Shown: positions 27,058 to 36,757, counted from the stretch's first letter. The stretch: DNA of 57,712 bases from an uncultured Eggerthellaceae bacterium (GCA_910588945.1 CAJUSF010000055.1:1-57712), one strand, 5' to 3'. A program made the numbers and translations. Notes: a model not told the origin generated them from the sequence alone.

Positions 27058-27093
27058 TTAAAGGGGCGACACCATCCGGTGTCACCCCTTAAA
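27058..27093 (-). terminator. Terminator of the ATP synthase operon
   Basis: A 13-pair stem (27061-27073 with 27078-27090) around ATCC. The one imperfect position is a U-G pair in the minus-strand RNA but a C-A mismatch in the plus-strand RNA, so it favours minus-strand use. A U-rich tail follows on that strand. It lies 29 bases after the atpC stop. Confidence 0.8.
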
Positions 27094-27121
27094 ACAGGCT
27101 CTAAAAATATAGAGGAATCAG

Positions 27122-27562
27122 CTAGTTTGCATTCCTAGCGTAGTCGAGCTGAATCTCAAACCAACGAAGCTTGCGCTTCTCAAACTCGATTTCAGCTTTA
27201 TCCTGTACATCATCAGCAAGAGACTCCATCTCAGCAATCTGAGCCTTGAGCTCACGGGAGCGCTCCTCAATCTCTGCGGCATCGATCGTCTTGACATTCT
27301 TACCAAAGATACCAAGCACGGTCAAAATACCGTTGTACATCTGGGCCGATCCGTTGAACAGAAGGAATTTCTCCTGCTCTTTACCTGCTTCGTCAAGATT
27401 CAAAGTAACCACTCCGGACTCACCGTTCAATGAGACTAAAAGCTCGTGACCCGGTAGCACACCGAACATACCATCCTCGCTCGGAACGCTGGCATAATAG
27501 ACATCTTGATCAAATAGCTTACGAGTAGGGACTACAACTACGCAACGAAACGTACCAGCCAT
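27122..27562 (-). CDS. atpC: ATP synthase F1 epsilon subunit
   Basis: Central-stalk subunit of F1, also the intrinsic inhibitor of ATP hydrolysis. An N-terminal beta-sandwich (FRCVVVVPTRKLFDQDVYYASVPSEDG...PGHE) is followed by a C-terminal helical hairpin (KTIDAAEIEERSRELKAQIA). Length 146 is usual. Its ATG overlaps the last base of the atpD stop. It is the final gene of the operon, ahead of the terminator. Confidence 0.93.
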   Translation of the reverse strand: MAGTFRCVVVVPTRKLFDQDVYYASVPSEDGMFGVLPGHELLVSLNGESGVVTLNLDEAGKEQEKFLLFNGSAQMYNGILTVLGIFGKNVKTIDAAEIEERSRELKAQIAEMESLADDVQDKAEIEFEKRKLRWFEIQLDYARNAN

Positions 27563-29007
27563 TATTCATCTTCCTTCTTCATTGCCTCATAAGCAGCGTA
27601 GACATCCTCAATCGGGCCTTTGTTCACGAAACACTGCTCAGGGATGTGGTCGCACTTGCCATCCAAGATCTCGGCGAACGAGCGAACGGTATCCTCAACA
27701 CGGACATAAACGCCCGGTGTTCCGGTGAAGACCTCAGCAACATGGAACGGCTGGCCAAGGAACTTCTGAATCTTACGCGCGCGGTTAACGGTGAGCTTCT
27801 GGTCCTCAGAAAGCTCGTCCATACCAAGAATCGCGATGATGTCTTGAAGATCCTTGTACTCTTGCAGAATCTGCTGCACGCCGACGGCAACACGATAGTG
27901 CTCCTCGCCTACGATCTCCGGATCGAGCGCGCGGGAGGTGGACTCCAGCGGATCAACCGCAGGGTAGATGCCAAGCTCGGCGATGGAACGAGAGAGAACC
28001 GTCTTTGCATCCAAGTGGGTAAAGGTAGTTGCCGGAGCCGGGTCTGTAAGGTCGTCAGCGGGAACGTATACAGCCTGTACGGATGTAATAGATCCGGTCG
28101 TGGTCGAACAGATGCGCTCTTGCAAGTCACCCATCTCGGTAGCGAGAGTCGGCTGATAGCCTACAGCAGAAGGCATACGTCCGAGAAGTGCGGACACCTC
28201 GGAGCCGGCCTGAGTAAAGCGGAAGATATTGTCGATAAACAACAACACGTCTTGTCCTTGATCACGGAAATACTCCGCCTCGGTAAGGCCTGCAAGACCA
28301 ACACGAAGACGTGCTCCCGGAGGCTCATTCATCTGGCCATACACAAGACAAGTCTTGTTGATAACGCCAGACTCTTCCATCTCAAGGTAAAGGTCGGTAC
28401 CCTCACGGGTGCGCTCGCCTACACCGGTGAATACGGAAGTGCCGCCGTGCTCTTGAGCTAGGTTGTTGATTAGCTCTTGAATGGTAACGGTCTTGCCGAC
28501 ACCTGCGCCACCAAACAGACCAGTCTTGCCGCCCTTAACATAAGGCTCGATGAGGTCGACAACCTTGATTCCGGTCTCGAATGTCTCAGTCGAGGTAATA
28601 AGAGTGTCAAACGGCGGTGCCGGATGGTGAATCGGCATCCATTCGACGTTTTCCGGCATCGGCTTGCCGTCAACCGGCTCACCCATAACATTCCAGATGC
28701 GGCCTAAGGTTTCAGGACCGACAGGCATCATAATCGGATGACCTGTGTCTGTTGCCTCGATACCGCGAACCATACCATCAGTAGAGGAAAGCGCTACCGT
28801 ACGGACGAGATCGCCCGGAAGGTGTGTCTGCACCTCCAAAATGGTATTGATTTCTCCCGCAGGAGTGTCAGCATGCACGGTGAGAGCGTTGTAGATTGCA
28901 GGCATTGCGTCGGGTGGGAACTCCACATCGACGACAGCGCCGACGATACGTACAATGCGTCCTTTAACACCGCCTTGGCTGACTTCGTTTACATTAACAT
29001 CAGTCAT
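27562..29007 (-). CDS. atpD: ATP synthase F1 beta subunit
   Basis: Catalytic subunit of F1. Walker A is GGAGVGKTV, Walker B is LLFIDNIFRF, the catalytic Glu lies in GVGERTREG, and the conserved DELSEDQ stretch that contacts gamma is near the C-terminus. At 481 residues it is of normal length. The ribosome binding site GGAGG lies in the end of atpG and the ATG follows the atpG TAA directly. Confidence 0.97.
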   Translation of the reverse strand: MTDVNVNEVSQGGVKGRIVRIVGAVVDVEFPPDAMPAIYNALTVHADTPAGEINTILEVQTHLPGDLVRTVALSSTDGMVRGIEATDTGHPIMMPVGPETLGRIWNVMGEPVDGKPMPENVEWMPIHHPAPPFDTLITSTETFETGIKVVDLIEPYVKGGKTGLFGGAGVGKTVTIQELINNLAQEHGGTSVFTGVGERTREGTDLYLEMEESGVINKTCLVYGQMNEPPGARLRVGLAGLTEAEYFRDQGQDVLLFIDNIFRFTQAGSEVSALLGRMPSAVGYQPTLATEMGDLQERICSTTTGSITSVQAVYVPADDLTDPAPATTFTHLDAKTVLSRSIAELGIYPAVDPLESTSRALDPEIVGEEHYRVAVGVQQILQEYKDLQDIIAILGMDELSEDQKLTVNRARKIQKFLGQPFHVAEVFTGTPGVYVRVEDTVRSFAEILDGKCDHIPEQCFVNKGPIEDVYAAYEAMKKEDE

Positions 29008-29943
29008 TTATTCCTCCAAAGCTGCGGCGCCGCCAACGATCTCATTGATCTCGGTGGTGATGGCACCTTGACGTACTCTGTTGTACACACGTGTTAGCGT
29101 TGAAACCATCTCGTTTGCATTATCCGTAGCAGACTTCATAGCGTTTCTACGAGCGCCCTGTTCGCCTGCTGCAGAATCTAGCAATGCATAGAAAAATGCG
29201 TTACGAAGATACTCTTTCATCAGCCAATACATCACGGACTCAGCATCCGGAACAAAATCGATATCGCCCGGAGGGAATTCGCCTGTCTTCTCGCGGAACT
29301 GCTGGAAGACATCTTCATCCTTATCAGTGAGTCCGAGCAGTGCAGAGTAGGTTTCCTCCTGAATGGGAAGAACCTGTTGCTGAACAAGTCTCTGCTCTGC
29401 AGCGTTCTTGGCATGATTGTAGATCACATAGACCTCATCGATCATATGATCTTCGTTATGGTAGTTTTCGCCCGTGTAACTCGAGAGCTCAACTGCCTGC
29501 TCATATTTCGGATCGGCAGAGCGGCCAGCGAACGAGAATATCGGCTCGATACCGCGGTAGTTGAAATAGCCTATAGCCTTCTTGCCGCATGCTGCGACCT
29601 CGACCTCGACACCTTCACGCTGCTTCTTATGGATCAGCTTGTCAGCATGGCGCAAAACCGTGCTGTTGAAGCCGCCTGCCAAACCTCTGTCCGAGGTAAT
29701 GACAACAATAAGACAGCGCTTGACCTCATCATGAATCTGAAGCAGTGGCTCAGAATCGCGAGGAGCATGTCTTGCGGTTGAGATGAGCATGTCCGATATC
29801 GCTCTCGCCCAAGGTAACGCATTTTCCATGCGATCTGTCGAACGCTTGATCTTAGCCGCTGCAACCATTTCCATGGTGCGCGTGATCTGCTTCGTAGATG
29901 CTACGGAGTTGATGCGCCTCTCTATGTCATGAAGATTGGGCAT
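29008..29943 (-). CDS. atpG: ATP synthase F1 gamma subunit
   Basis: Rotary central-stalk subunit. The N-terminal helix (DIERRINSVASTKQITRTMEMVAAAKI) and the C-terminal helix (RNAMKSATDNANEMV...YNRVRQGAITTEI) are the two family signatures that form the coiled coil. TSDRGLAGGFN lies between them. At 311 residues it is slightly longer than the 285-290 of many bacteria. Confidence 0.96.
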   Translation of the reverse strand: MPNLHDIERRINSVASTKQITRTMEMVAAAKIKRSTDRMENALPWARAISDMLISTARHAPRDSEPLLQIHDEVKRCLIVVITSDRGLAGGFNSTVLRHADKLIHKKQREGVEVEVAACGKKAIGYFNYRGIEPIFSFAGRSADPKYEQAVELSSYTGENYHNEDHMIDEVYVIYNHAKNAAEQRLVQQQVLPIQEETYSALLGLTDKDEDVFQQFREKTGEFPPGDIDFVPDAESVMYWLMKEYLRNAFFYALLDSAAGEQGARRNAMKSATDNANEMVSTLTRVYNRVRQGAITTEINEIVGGAAALEE

Positions 29944-29956
29944 GTTCTACCTCACC

Positions 29957-31522
29957 TTACTCTGTCGGTGCAAAAGCCTTCTTGAAATCCGCAATAGCAG
30001 TGTTCAAGTTTGCTTTGATCTCGTCGGTAAGCTTCTTTTCGGTGTTGATAGCCTCAATCACATCGGCATGCTTGGCACGAATGGTGTCAAGAAGCTCGGT
30101 GCGGAAGCGCACAACATCGTTCAAAGGTAGATCATCAAGATAACCCTCATTGCCAGCATAGATAGATATAACCTGCTCTGCAACCGGCATCGGATTGTAT
30201 CTTCCCTGCTTCAAAAGCTCTGTCATGTGAGAGCCACGAGTGAGCTGATCTTGTGTGGCCTTGTCAAGATCGCTTCCGAACTGGGTAAATGCCTGAAGTT
30301 CACGATATGACGCAAGGTCCAGACGCAGGGAGCCCGCAACCTGCTTCATAGCCTTAATCTGAGCCGAACCACCAACGCGGGAAACGGAGATACCTACATC
30401 AACAGCAGGACGCTGTCCTTGGAAGAACAGGTCTGTCTGCAGGAAGATCTGACCGTCAGTAATAGAGATTACGTTGGTTGGAATGTATGCAGAAACGTCT
30501 CCAGCCTGAGTCTCAATGATCGGAAGAGCGGTCATTGAGCCGCCACCGTTCTCGTCTGACATCTTGACCGCACGCTCGAGAAGGCGTGAGTGCAGGTAGA
30601 AAACGTCTCCAGGATAAGCCTCACGTCCCGGCGGGCGGCGAAGGGTCAGCGACATCTGACGATAGGCAACAGCCTGCTTTGAAAGGTCATCATAGACGAT
30701 AAGCACAGCCTGACCTGGATTGTCAGCGCTTGCCGGCTTGCCATCTTTGCCGTTGTAGATGAAGTACTCTCCCATTGCAGCACCTGCCATAGGAGCGATG
30801 TACTGAAGCGGAGCGGAATCTGATGCGTTAGCGGAAACGATGATTGTCTTTTCCATAACGCCATAGCGCTCAAGTGTCTCCACAACGCCTGCAACAGTTG
30901 ATGCCTTCTGACCGATAGCGACATAGATACAGATCATGTCGGTTTCTTTTTGGTTAATGATAGCGTCGATCGCAATAGCGGTCTTGCCTGTCTGGCGGTC
31001 GCCAATGATTAGCTCGCGCTGGCCACGACCGATCGGAATCATAGAGTCAACTGCCAAGATACCTGTCTGCATAGGCTCGTTAACGGGTTTACGAGCGGTA
31101 ACACCCGGAGCCTTAAACTCGACCGGACGAGTTCCCGCAGCATTTATAGGCCCTTTACCGTCAATCGGAAGGCCGAGCGGGTTAACAACACGGCCGAGAA
31201 GCGCCGGACCTGCCGGGACCTCAACGATACGACCAGTGGTTTTTACCTGGTCGTTCTCTTTAATAGCGGTGACATCACCAAGGAGAACTGCGCCGACCTC
31301 GTCTTCCTCAAGATTCTGTGCAAGACCGTAAACGGTCTTTCCCTCAGATCCTGTGAATTCAAGGAGCTCGCCAGCCATAGCGTCACGAAGTCCATCGACG
31401 CGTGCGATACCGTCACCAACTTGGATAACGGTGCCCACCTCGCGGGATTGAACATTGACGTTCAACTCGTCCAGCTGCTTGCGCAATGCCTCATCAATTG
31501 CCTGTGCGGTGATTTCAGTCAC
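29957..31522 (-). CDS. atpA: ATP synthase F1 alpha subunit
   Basis: Nucleotide-binding, non-catalytic subunit of F1. Walker A is GDRQTGKTAIAID and the conserved arginine-finger region VGISVSRVGG is present, as is AFTQFGSDLD. At 521 residues it is of normal length. It starts with GTG overlapping the atpH TAG by one base, so the two are translationally coupled. Confidence 0.97.
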   Translation of the reverse strand: MTEITAQAIDEALRKQLDELNVNVQSREVGTVIQVGDGIARVDGLRDAMAGELLEFTGSEGKTVYGLAQNLEEDEVGAVLLGDVTAIKENDQVKTTGRIVEVPAGPALLGRVVNPLGLPIDGKGPINAAGTRPVEFKAPGVTARKPVNEPMQTGILAVDSMIPIGRGQRELIIGDRQTGKTAIAIDAIINQKETDMICIYVAIGQKASTVAGVVETLERYGVMEKTIIVSANASDSAPLQYIAPMAGAAMGEYFIYNGKDGKPASADNPGQAVLIVYDDLSKQAVAYRQMSLTLRRPPGREAYPGDVFYLHSRLLERAVKMSDENGGGSMTALPIIETQAGDVSAYIPTNVISITDGQIFLQTDLFFQGQRPAVDVGISVSRVGGSAQIKAMKQVAGSLRLDLASYRELQAFTQFGSDLDKATQDQLTRGSHMTELLKQGRYNPMPVAEQVISIYAGNEGYLDDLPLNDVVRFRTELLDTIRAKHADVIEAINTEKKLTDEIKANLNTAIADFKKAFAPTE

Positions 31523-32097
31523 TAGATTTCACCTCCATCTGTCTGTTTGAGCGTCTCACGCGCATGATACAGTTGCGATATAACGCTCGCATCGATCCGC
31601 ATTCCCTTTACGCTCATGATAATGCCGCCCAGAATCGACTTATCAATGCTCTCGGAGAGCACTGCGGTCATTCCTAAGTCGGCCTCTGCTTTCTGCTTAA
31701 TGAGTGCACGCAGCTCATCGTCGAGAGGCACAGCCGTCACGACATCAACCACGCATAATTTCAGCTTATCCTCGATCACGCTCTCATACTCGTGATAAAC
31801 ACGGGTAAGCAAAGATGCATCACCGTTGCGCGACATCACTGCAATCACCTCACGAAGAGGGGTTGCAACATCAGCTAATACAGTGCTAACAAGCTTATAA
31901 CGCTCTTCAGGCGTATACATCGTACCCGAGATAGCCATGGAAAGATCCAGATCGCCATAGATGATGTTCAGCAACTCGACGAACTGATTGCGAACAGCAA
32001 CGACCTCTTCCTTTCCGCCTGAATCGTTGGCAGCATCAAACAGTGTGCCTGCGTAGACATCTACTTTGCTCTTTTGGATAAGCCGATTAGTTGCCAT
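31522..32097 (-). CDS. atpH: ATP synthase F1 delta subunit
   Basis: Peripheral-stalk protein joining F1 to the b subunits. It is 191 residues, with an N-terminal helical bundle (YAGTLFDAAN) and the C-terminal segment DKSILGGIIMSVKGMRIDASV, the most conserved part of the family. The start overlaps the end of atpF by 11 bases. Confidence 0.92.
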   Translation of the reverse strand: MATNRLIQKSKVDVYAGTLFDAANDSGGKEEVVAVRNQFVELLNIIYGDLDLSMAISGTMYTPEERYKLVSTVLADVATPLREVIAVMSRNGDASLLTRVYHEYESVIEDKLKLCVVDVVTAVPLDDELRALIKQKAEADLGMTAVLSESIDKSILGGIIMSVKGMRIDASVISQLYHARETLKQTDGGEI

Positions 32098-32695
32098 TGA
32101 AGCTACCTGCCTCTTTTACATAGCGCTCGATGATCGCACGATGCTCAGCATCGCTTAGATCCTGTCCGATGATCTTGGACGCGACATCGACCGATGTGTC
32201 GGCAATAGATGCTTGCAATTCCGCGATCGCCGCCTTCTTTTCGGCCTCGATTGTAGACTTGGCTTTAGCGATCATATCTGCTGCCTCGCTTTGCGCCTTG
32301 GACTGGATCTCAGCCTTCACAGCATCTCCGGTCTCGCGAGCGTCAGCAACGATTTTCGCAGCCTCCGCCTTGGCATCTGCTAATTGTTTCTTGTACTCAA
32401 CCAGTACGCGTTCGCTTTCGATCTTCGCTTCTTCGGACTGCTTTAGTGCTTCTCTGATAGTATTCTCTCGCTTCTCAAGCATGCCGTTGAACATAGGCCA
32501 GCCGAACTTGGCAAGAATAATCCAAAGAATAATGAAGGCGATAAGCATTGGAATAAATTCCAACATATCAGGAAGGATCGCAGAAATACCACCGCTTTCC
32601 TCTCCTTCGCTAGCAAACGCGAGCGATGGGCATAAAGACATAAGTGCAACGGATGCTGCGCTTACTCTGAATGCAATGTTCGCTCTTGCTCTCAC
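32087..32695 (-). CDS. atpF: ATP synthase Fo b subunit with N-terminal signal-like extension
   Basis: Peripheral-stalk subunit. One membrane helix lies at about 46-66 (FIPMLIAFIILWIILAKFGWP), followed by a long Ala/Glu/Lys-rich helix. Unusually, it begins with a signal-peptide-like stretch (VALMSLCPSLAFA, about residues 16-28) with a plausible cleavage site before SEGEES. It starts with GTG after AGAAGGAGG, so the extension is clearly included in the gene. The mature b subunit would then have a short extracytoplasmic N-terminus. Confidence 0.93.
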   Translation of the reverse strand: MRARANIAFRVSAASVALMSLCPSLAFASEGEESGGISAILPDMLEFIPMLIAFIILWIILAKFGWPMFNGMLEKRENTIREALKQSEEAKIESERVLVEYKKQLADAKAEAAKIVADARETGDAVKAEIQSKAQSEAADMIAKAKSTIEAEKKAAIAELQASIADTSVDVASKIIGQDLSDAEHRAIIERYVKEAGSFNGN

Positions 32696-32746
32696 GTGCT
32701 TTCCTCCTTCTAGCTTGATCTGGTCAATAAAAATCAGAGCCAGAAG

Positions 32747-32965
32747 TTACATAATGAACGCAAGAACAAAGCCGATAAGGGCAAGTGCCTCAGCAAGAGC
32801 TGCACCAAGAATAAAGTTGGTGAAGAGTCTGCCCTGGAGCTCAGGCTGACGAGCGGTACCGACGCAGCAGCCATAGCATGCGATGCCGATGCCGATGCCA
32901 GGTCCGATAGCGCCAAGACCATAGCCGACTACCTTAAGGGCAGCAAGAACCATCGTAATTTCCAC
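32747..32965 (-). CDS. atpE: ATP synthase Fo c subunit
   Basis: Ring-forming proteolipid of 72 residues with two helices. The first holds GPGIGIGIACYG and the polar loop is ARQPE. The ion-binding carboxylate is Glu59 in LAEALALIG. The Gln and the Ser/Thr that mark Na+-binding rings are absent at their usual places, so proton use is more likely. Confidence 0.93.
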   Translation of the reverse strand: MEITMVLAALKVVGYGLGAIGPGIGIGIACYGCCVGTARQPELQGRLFTNFILGAALAEALALIGFVLAFIM

Positions 32966-33089
32966 AATTTCCTCCTTTTAACGTTTTTGAGCCTGTTTTC
33001 CCAAAAACACCTTTATATAGTCACCGGCTGGAAATATGCCGGATAGACCCAATAGTGAGACCTTACACAGCTACGCGAGCATGCAAAAC

Positions 33090-33875
33090 TTAATGCGCCG
33101 AGGTGGCCAAGCTTACATATACACTGCTTAGCGTAGTGAATACATATGCTTGAAGAAATGCAACGAGCGTTTCTAAGGCATACATAAAAATTAGAAGCAA
33201 AAACCACGGGATAGTAAGAACGCCAGAGACGATATCAACCGACTGGATAGCCACGGTAAGGAACACGCTTGATGCTAGAGCAAAAATACCAAGCACCATG
33301 TGGCCTGCAAACATATTGCCATAAAGTCGAACTGCGAGCGTGAGCCAGCGGATGATACAGCTAAAAAGCTCGAGAAGCCAAATAATAGGCACCATTACAA
33401 TCGGAAGCCCAGACGGAGCGAAGCTCTTGAGATATCCGATACCTCCTTGAGCCTTGAAACCCCAGAAGTTAAAGTAGATAAATGAGATGGTTGCAAGTGC
33501 CCAGGTAACAGAAATAGTACCTGTAGGGGTCTTGCATCCAGGAATTAGACCAACGAAGTTTGAGATCAAAATGAAGAAGAAAAGAGTCGCAAGGAACGGA
33601 ACATGCTTCTTATAGCCATGCCCAATCACTCCCTCGCCCATGTCGTTTCTAACGAACTGATATCCATATTCCACTGTATTGATGAATTTATTGCTCGGAA
33701 TAAGCGTGAGCTTACGGGCTACAAGACAGACCAACAAAACAGTGATGAGCCAACAAATGATCATCCAGAAGACATATTGCGTCATACCGAATGAACTGTT
33801 GCCGATCACAATGGCTGAGTTGAATGACTCAGACAACTCAGGTACGTGCGAAGACAGTACTTCGATTGGATTCAC
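33090..33875 (-). CDS. atpB: ATP synthase Fo a subunit
   Basis: Membrane stator subunit that forms the ion half-channels next to the c ring. The essential arginine is in AVRLYGNMFAGH and the late helix has the usual ALETLVAFLQAYVFTTL. At 261 residues with about six helices it is a normal member. It follows a small membrane protein gene and precedes atpE. Confidence 0.94.
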   Translation of the reverse strand: MNPIEVLSSHVPELSESFNSAIVIGNSSFGMTQYVFWMIICWLITVLLVCLVARKLTLIPSNKFINTVEYGYQFVRNDMGEGVIGHGYKKHVPFLATLFFFILISNFVGLIPGCKTPTGTISVTWALATISFIYFNFWGFKAQGGIGYLKSFAPSGLPIVMVPIIWLLELFSCIIRWLTLAVRLYGNMFAGHMVLGIFALASSVFLTVAIQSVDIVSGVLTIPWFLLLIFMYALETLVAFLQAYVFTTLSSVYVSLATSAH

Positions 33876-33890
33876 GAGGATCCCTTCCTT

Positions 33891-34211
33891 CTACTTGCTT
33901 TCACTATTGTGCACTTTGTGCGAGCGAATGCCGAAAATAATGGCACTTACGCAAAGAGCTAATGCCTCTGCCAGCACAAAGGGCAGAATATCCGGCTTAT
34001 CAACCACGACGCAAAGTACGGCGCAGATGACAAGAATGGCAAAAGAGGCGACAAGCCCGATCAAAAGTTTCGCCATAGGAGCGAAGTTACCAGTCTTGGG
34101 ATTATGCTTGGTTCTGGCGAGCGCGAACACCAGCGGCACGAATCCAATCAATCCTGATATCGCACCGAGCACTATCGCTATAACCATCAAACCTGCTTTC
34201 ACATAACCCAC
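33891..34211 (-). CDS. Small membrane protein heading the atp operon (AtpI-like position)
   Basis: The 106-residue product has three predicted helices (about 7-30, 47-69 and 75-95). It sits 15 bases upstream of atpB, where atpI or a similar accessory gene is usual. The sequence itself is not a clear AtpI match, so the name rests on position. The start is uncertain: GTG at 34211, GTG at 34202 or ATG at 34187 all fit, the last after AGCAGG. Confidence 0.6.
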   Translation of the reverse strand: MGYVKAGLMVIAIVLGAISGLIGFVPLVFALARTKHNPKTGNFAPMAKLLIGLVASFAILVICAVLCVVVDKPDILPFVLAEALALCVSAIIFGIRSHKVHNSESK

Positions 34212-34328
34212 CGAGCATAATCTAGCTCAGCCTGCTCTTAAAACCATTTGTATAATATCGAGGATAGAACCCTTTGTGTAGACATCATGTGCAAATTCAA
34301 GGTGAACGGAAAAAAATGAGTGCAGGGC

Positions 34329-34356
34329 GAGTAAAAGGAGAGCACTCCTCTTACTC
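34329..34356 (-). other. Hairpin between the NlpC/P60 gene and the atp operon
   Basis: GAGTAAAAGGAG and CTCCTCTTACTC pair over 12 positions with one mismatch and a four-base loop. On the minus strand a T7 run follows only after about 15 bases, so it may be a weak terminator for the upstream gene. Confidence 0.4.
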
Positions 34357-34377
34357 AGTTACTCTCTGACATAGCGT

Positions 34378-36041
34378 TTAGAATAAAATCCTCTTGGCAA
34401 AATGAGGCATTTTCTCATCCATTGAGGTGATCTTCACCTCTTGACCCGGTGCAGGGGCCTCGATATAGCATCCCTCGCCGATATACATGCCTACATGGCC
34501 GACCACGCCGTTTTTCTGGAAGAACACAAGGTCACCCGCCCGAAGATCGTCAAAATCAACATCTTGACTTGGGTGCATTGATAATATGTTGTTCTCGGAA
34601 GAGACAGACAGATTGCACATGAGTAGGAATACTGCACCAAACCTGAACAATCGAATCCATCTGTGGTTGTGCCGCCCCAAACATAAGGAACACCGAGATG
34701 AGATGTTGCTTCAGCCACAAGATCAGCAAGGGAGACCTGTTCACAATAGGTATGCCCAAAGGCATCCGTGCGAGTTACCTCCAAAGGATTTTGCAGTTCA
34801 TCCTCGCTTGGCTCGTCAAAACGAACAAGTTCGTAAACATTCGCAATCTCTTCGATCACCGCCACGTCTTCATCCGAAAGACCGTAAAGCGCCTGTGCAT
34901 ACTCAAGCGTCTTGGAGAAATCGAGTGGCTCCGAGAACGCTTCGCGAGCGGCTGTCGATCGATTTGCATCAATACTTAAAAGCGTAGAGAGTTTGTCGGC
35001 GTAATCCTCAAAAGCCTCTAGGTAAGTATCGAAATGTTGAGAGGCATCCTCATCGCCAAAAACGATCGAGGTTTCGTTCTTGACGAACGTTCCGCATTCA
35101 TCATAGACCGGGGTCAGTGACACCGAACAGCTCTTCGAACTGAAGAGGTTTCTTGCAGGAGCTTGAGAGAAGAGCGCACGTCCCCCATCGGTGGCATAGA
35201 CCGCCTGCGCAATCATGGCCGATGCGGAAAGGCCGCGCTCGCCAGCCACCTGTCTTGCCTGCTCAGAAAGAACAGCAATGAACTTCTCAGTCGTTAGATC
35301 CTCGGTGTAGTGCTTGGTCACGAAATCGGTATCGCCCGAATAAGACCACTCGGGATAGTTCTCGGACGGCTCATATGGATCCATTGATTCGGGAAGAACA
35401 TCAAATGGGTCGATCGGTGTAAGCAGTGCCTCATCCCGATCCTCCCCTTCAGGGATCTCGGGCGTTACAGGAGACGATGGGGTGCCTTGCCCGTCTGTTG
35501 GAACATCGGCGCCATCGTTTTGAGAGCCCGAATCAACATCTGTGTCTGTATTGCCATCGCCATTTTCACCTTGATCACCTGAGTTGCCGGGCTCAGGGTT
35601 AGGTTCAGGCGTAATCGTATCTGTAGGTACATCCGGAGTGACAGGTTTTTCCGCCTCGGCCTCAAGCGTCGCTTTAAGTTCGATAATCTTTGCAGCGATC
35701 TGCGGATCAGCCGCTTTGCAGGCATCCATGTCGATCTCAGCGATCTCTGCAAGCGTGAGGGTAGAGCCGCTTTTGAATCTCTCGATAAGATCGCTGCCTT
35801 TGTAGTCTGTGCCCTGAGATACCTGTAAAGATTGGTCGTCAGCCGCATTTAGCGCTTGCGCCGCAGGGATGAGAGGAACGGCCGCAAGCGTAAGCGCGAT
35901 CGTGCCTGCAAGGGTGTTTCGCATCGCTTTTCGAGGGCTGACCTTCTTAGCCGCGCTTTTACCAGCAAGAAGCTTTGTTTCCGTCTTTGTGTGCTCTGTG
36001 TTGCGTGAATCGCCGAAATCCTTATTCTCCAAAAGAATCAC
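34378..36041 (-). pseudogene. Secreted glucosaminidase-NlpC/P60 cell wall hydrolase, frameshifted
   Basis: Starting at 36041 the product has a cytoplasmic lead, a signal or anchor helix at about 40-63, and a Pro/Asp/Gly-rich linker. A glucosaminidase-type domain follows (about 235-300, with SASAMIAQAVYATDGG and ARNLFSSK). An NlpC/P60 domain comes last, with GVPYVWGGTTTDGFDCSGL (catalytic Cys about 465). After LPRTTYYQCTQ the frame is lost near 34569-34571 and ends at 34491. The rest of the domain (DLRAGDLVFF, VGHVGMYIG with the catalytic His, APAPGQEVKI) continues in the -1 frame to 34378. Adding one A to the CCCAAG run restores TQSQDVDF, so one lost base explains it. Without it the peptidase lacks its His. 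Confidence 0.8.
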
Positions 36042-36259
36042 CTTTGATATATGAGCGGGAGTCTATCTTTCAACCCTATATTACTCTCAAAGAACTAGCT
36101 TTCAATTCTTGACTTTTCGCAAGAAGAAGCAACCGTATAACGATGCGATATTTTGCTTCGGGATCAATGCGACACAGAGCAAGACCCAGTGTCATCAAAA
36201 GCTCGGATGGCAGGTAAAGCTCAACCCCAGCGCTTCCGTTTCGCTATGAGATCATCCGC

Positions 36260-36721
36260 TCAGTTGCTCTCCATCGTGCGCAGCTTAAGTCCAGACTCTT
36301 CAAGCATTGACATGGAAAGCTCGTCTGGATATGGATTCTGATACACAATCTCTTTGATTCCGGAATTGATGATCATCTTCGCGCAGACCACACAAGGCTG
36401 AGTATTCACATAGATTGATGCACCCTCGATATTTATACCGTAGCGCGCCGCTTGGATGATAGCGTTTTGCTCCGCATGTAGCCCACGGCAGATCTCATGA
36501 CGTTGCCCGGAGGGGATCCCGAGCTGCTGACGAAGGCATCCTGTCTCGGAGCAATGCGCAAGGCCTGTGGGCACTCCGTTGTATCCTGTAGCCAAAATGC
36601 GCTTATCCTTCACAATGACCGCGCCGACCGCACGCCGCATGCAGGTAGTCCGGCTGGCCACTTGATTGGCGAGCGCCATGAAATATTCATCCCAGCTGGG
36701 TCTATCCTCAAGATCGGGCAT
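36260..36721 (-). CDS. dCMP deaminase (ComEB-type)
   Basis: Zinc-dependent deaminase converting dCMP to dUMP for thymidylate synthesis. Zinc ligands and catalytic Glu are in GLHAEQNAII (HAE) and TQPCVVCAKM (PCxxC). The N-terminal part SWDEYFMALANQVASRTTCMRR is typical, including the first auxiliary Cys. Length 153 is normal. The ATG follows AAGGGG. It lies 36 bases downstream of glyA on the same strand. In competent bacteria the homologue is called comEB, but nothing here shows a competence role. Confidence 0.9.
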   Translation of the reverse strand: MPDLEDRPSWDEYFMALANQVASRTTCMRRAVGAVIVKDKRILATGYNGVPTGLAHCSETGCLRQQLGIPSGQRHEICRGLHAEQNAIIQAARYGINIEGASIYVNTQPCVVCAKMIINSGIKEIVYQNPYPDELSMSMLEESGLKLRTMESN

Positions 36722-36757
36722 ATGTCATCCCCTTTCGCTTTAGGTGTTTTAAACTCG

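Noticed and set aside
34561..34580. Programmed -1 frameshifting in the NlpC/P60 gene
   Set aside because: No X-XXY-YYZ slippery heptamer or strong downstream pseudoknot is visible; loss of one A explains the break.
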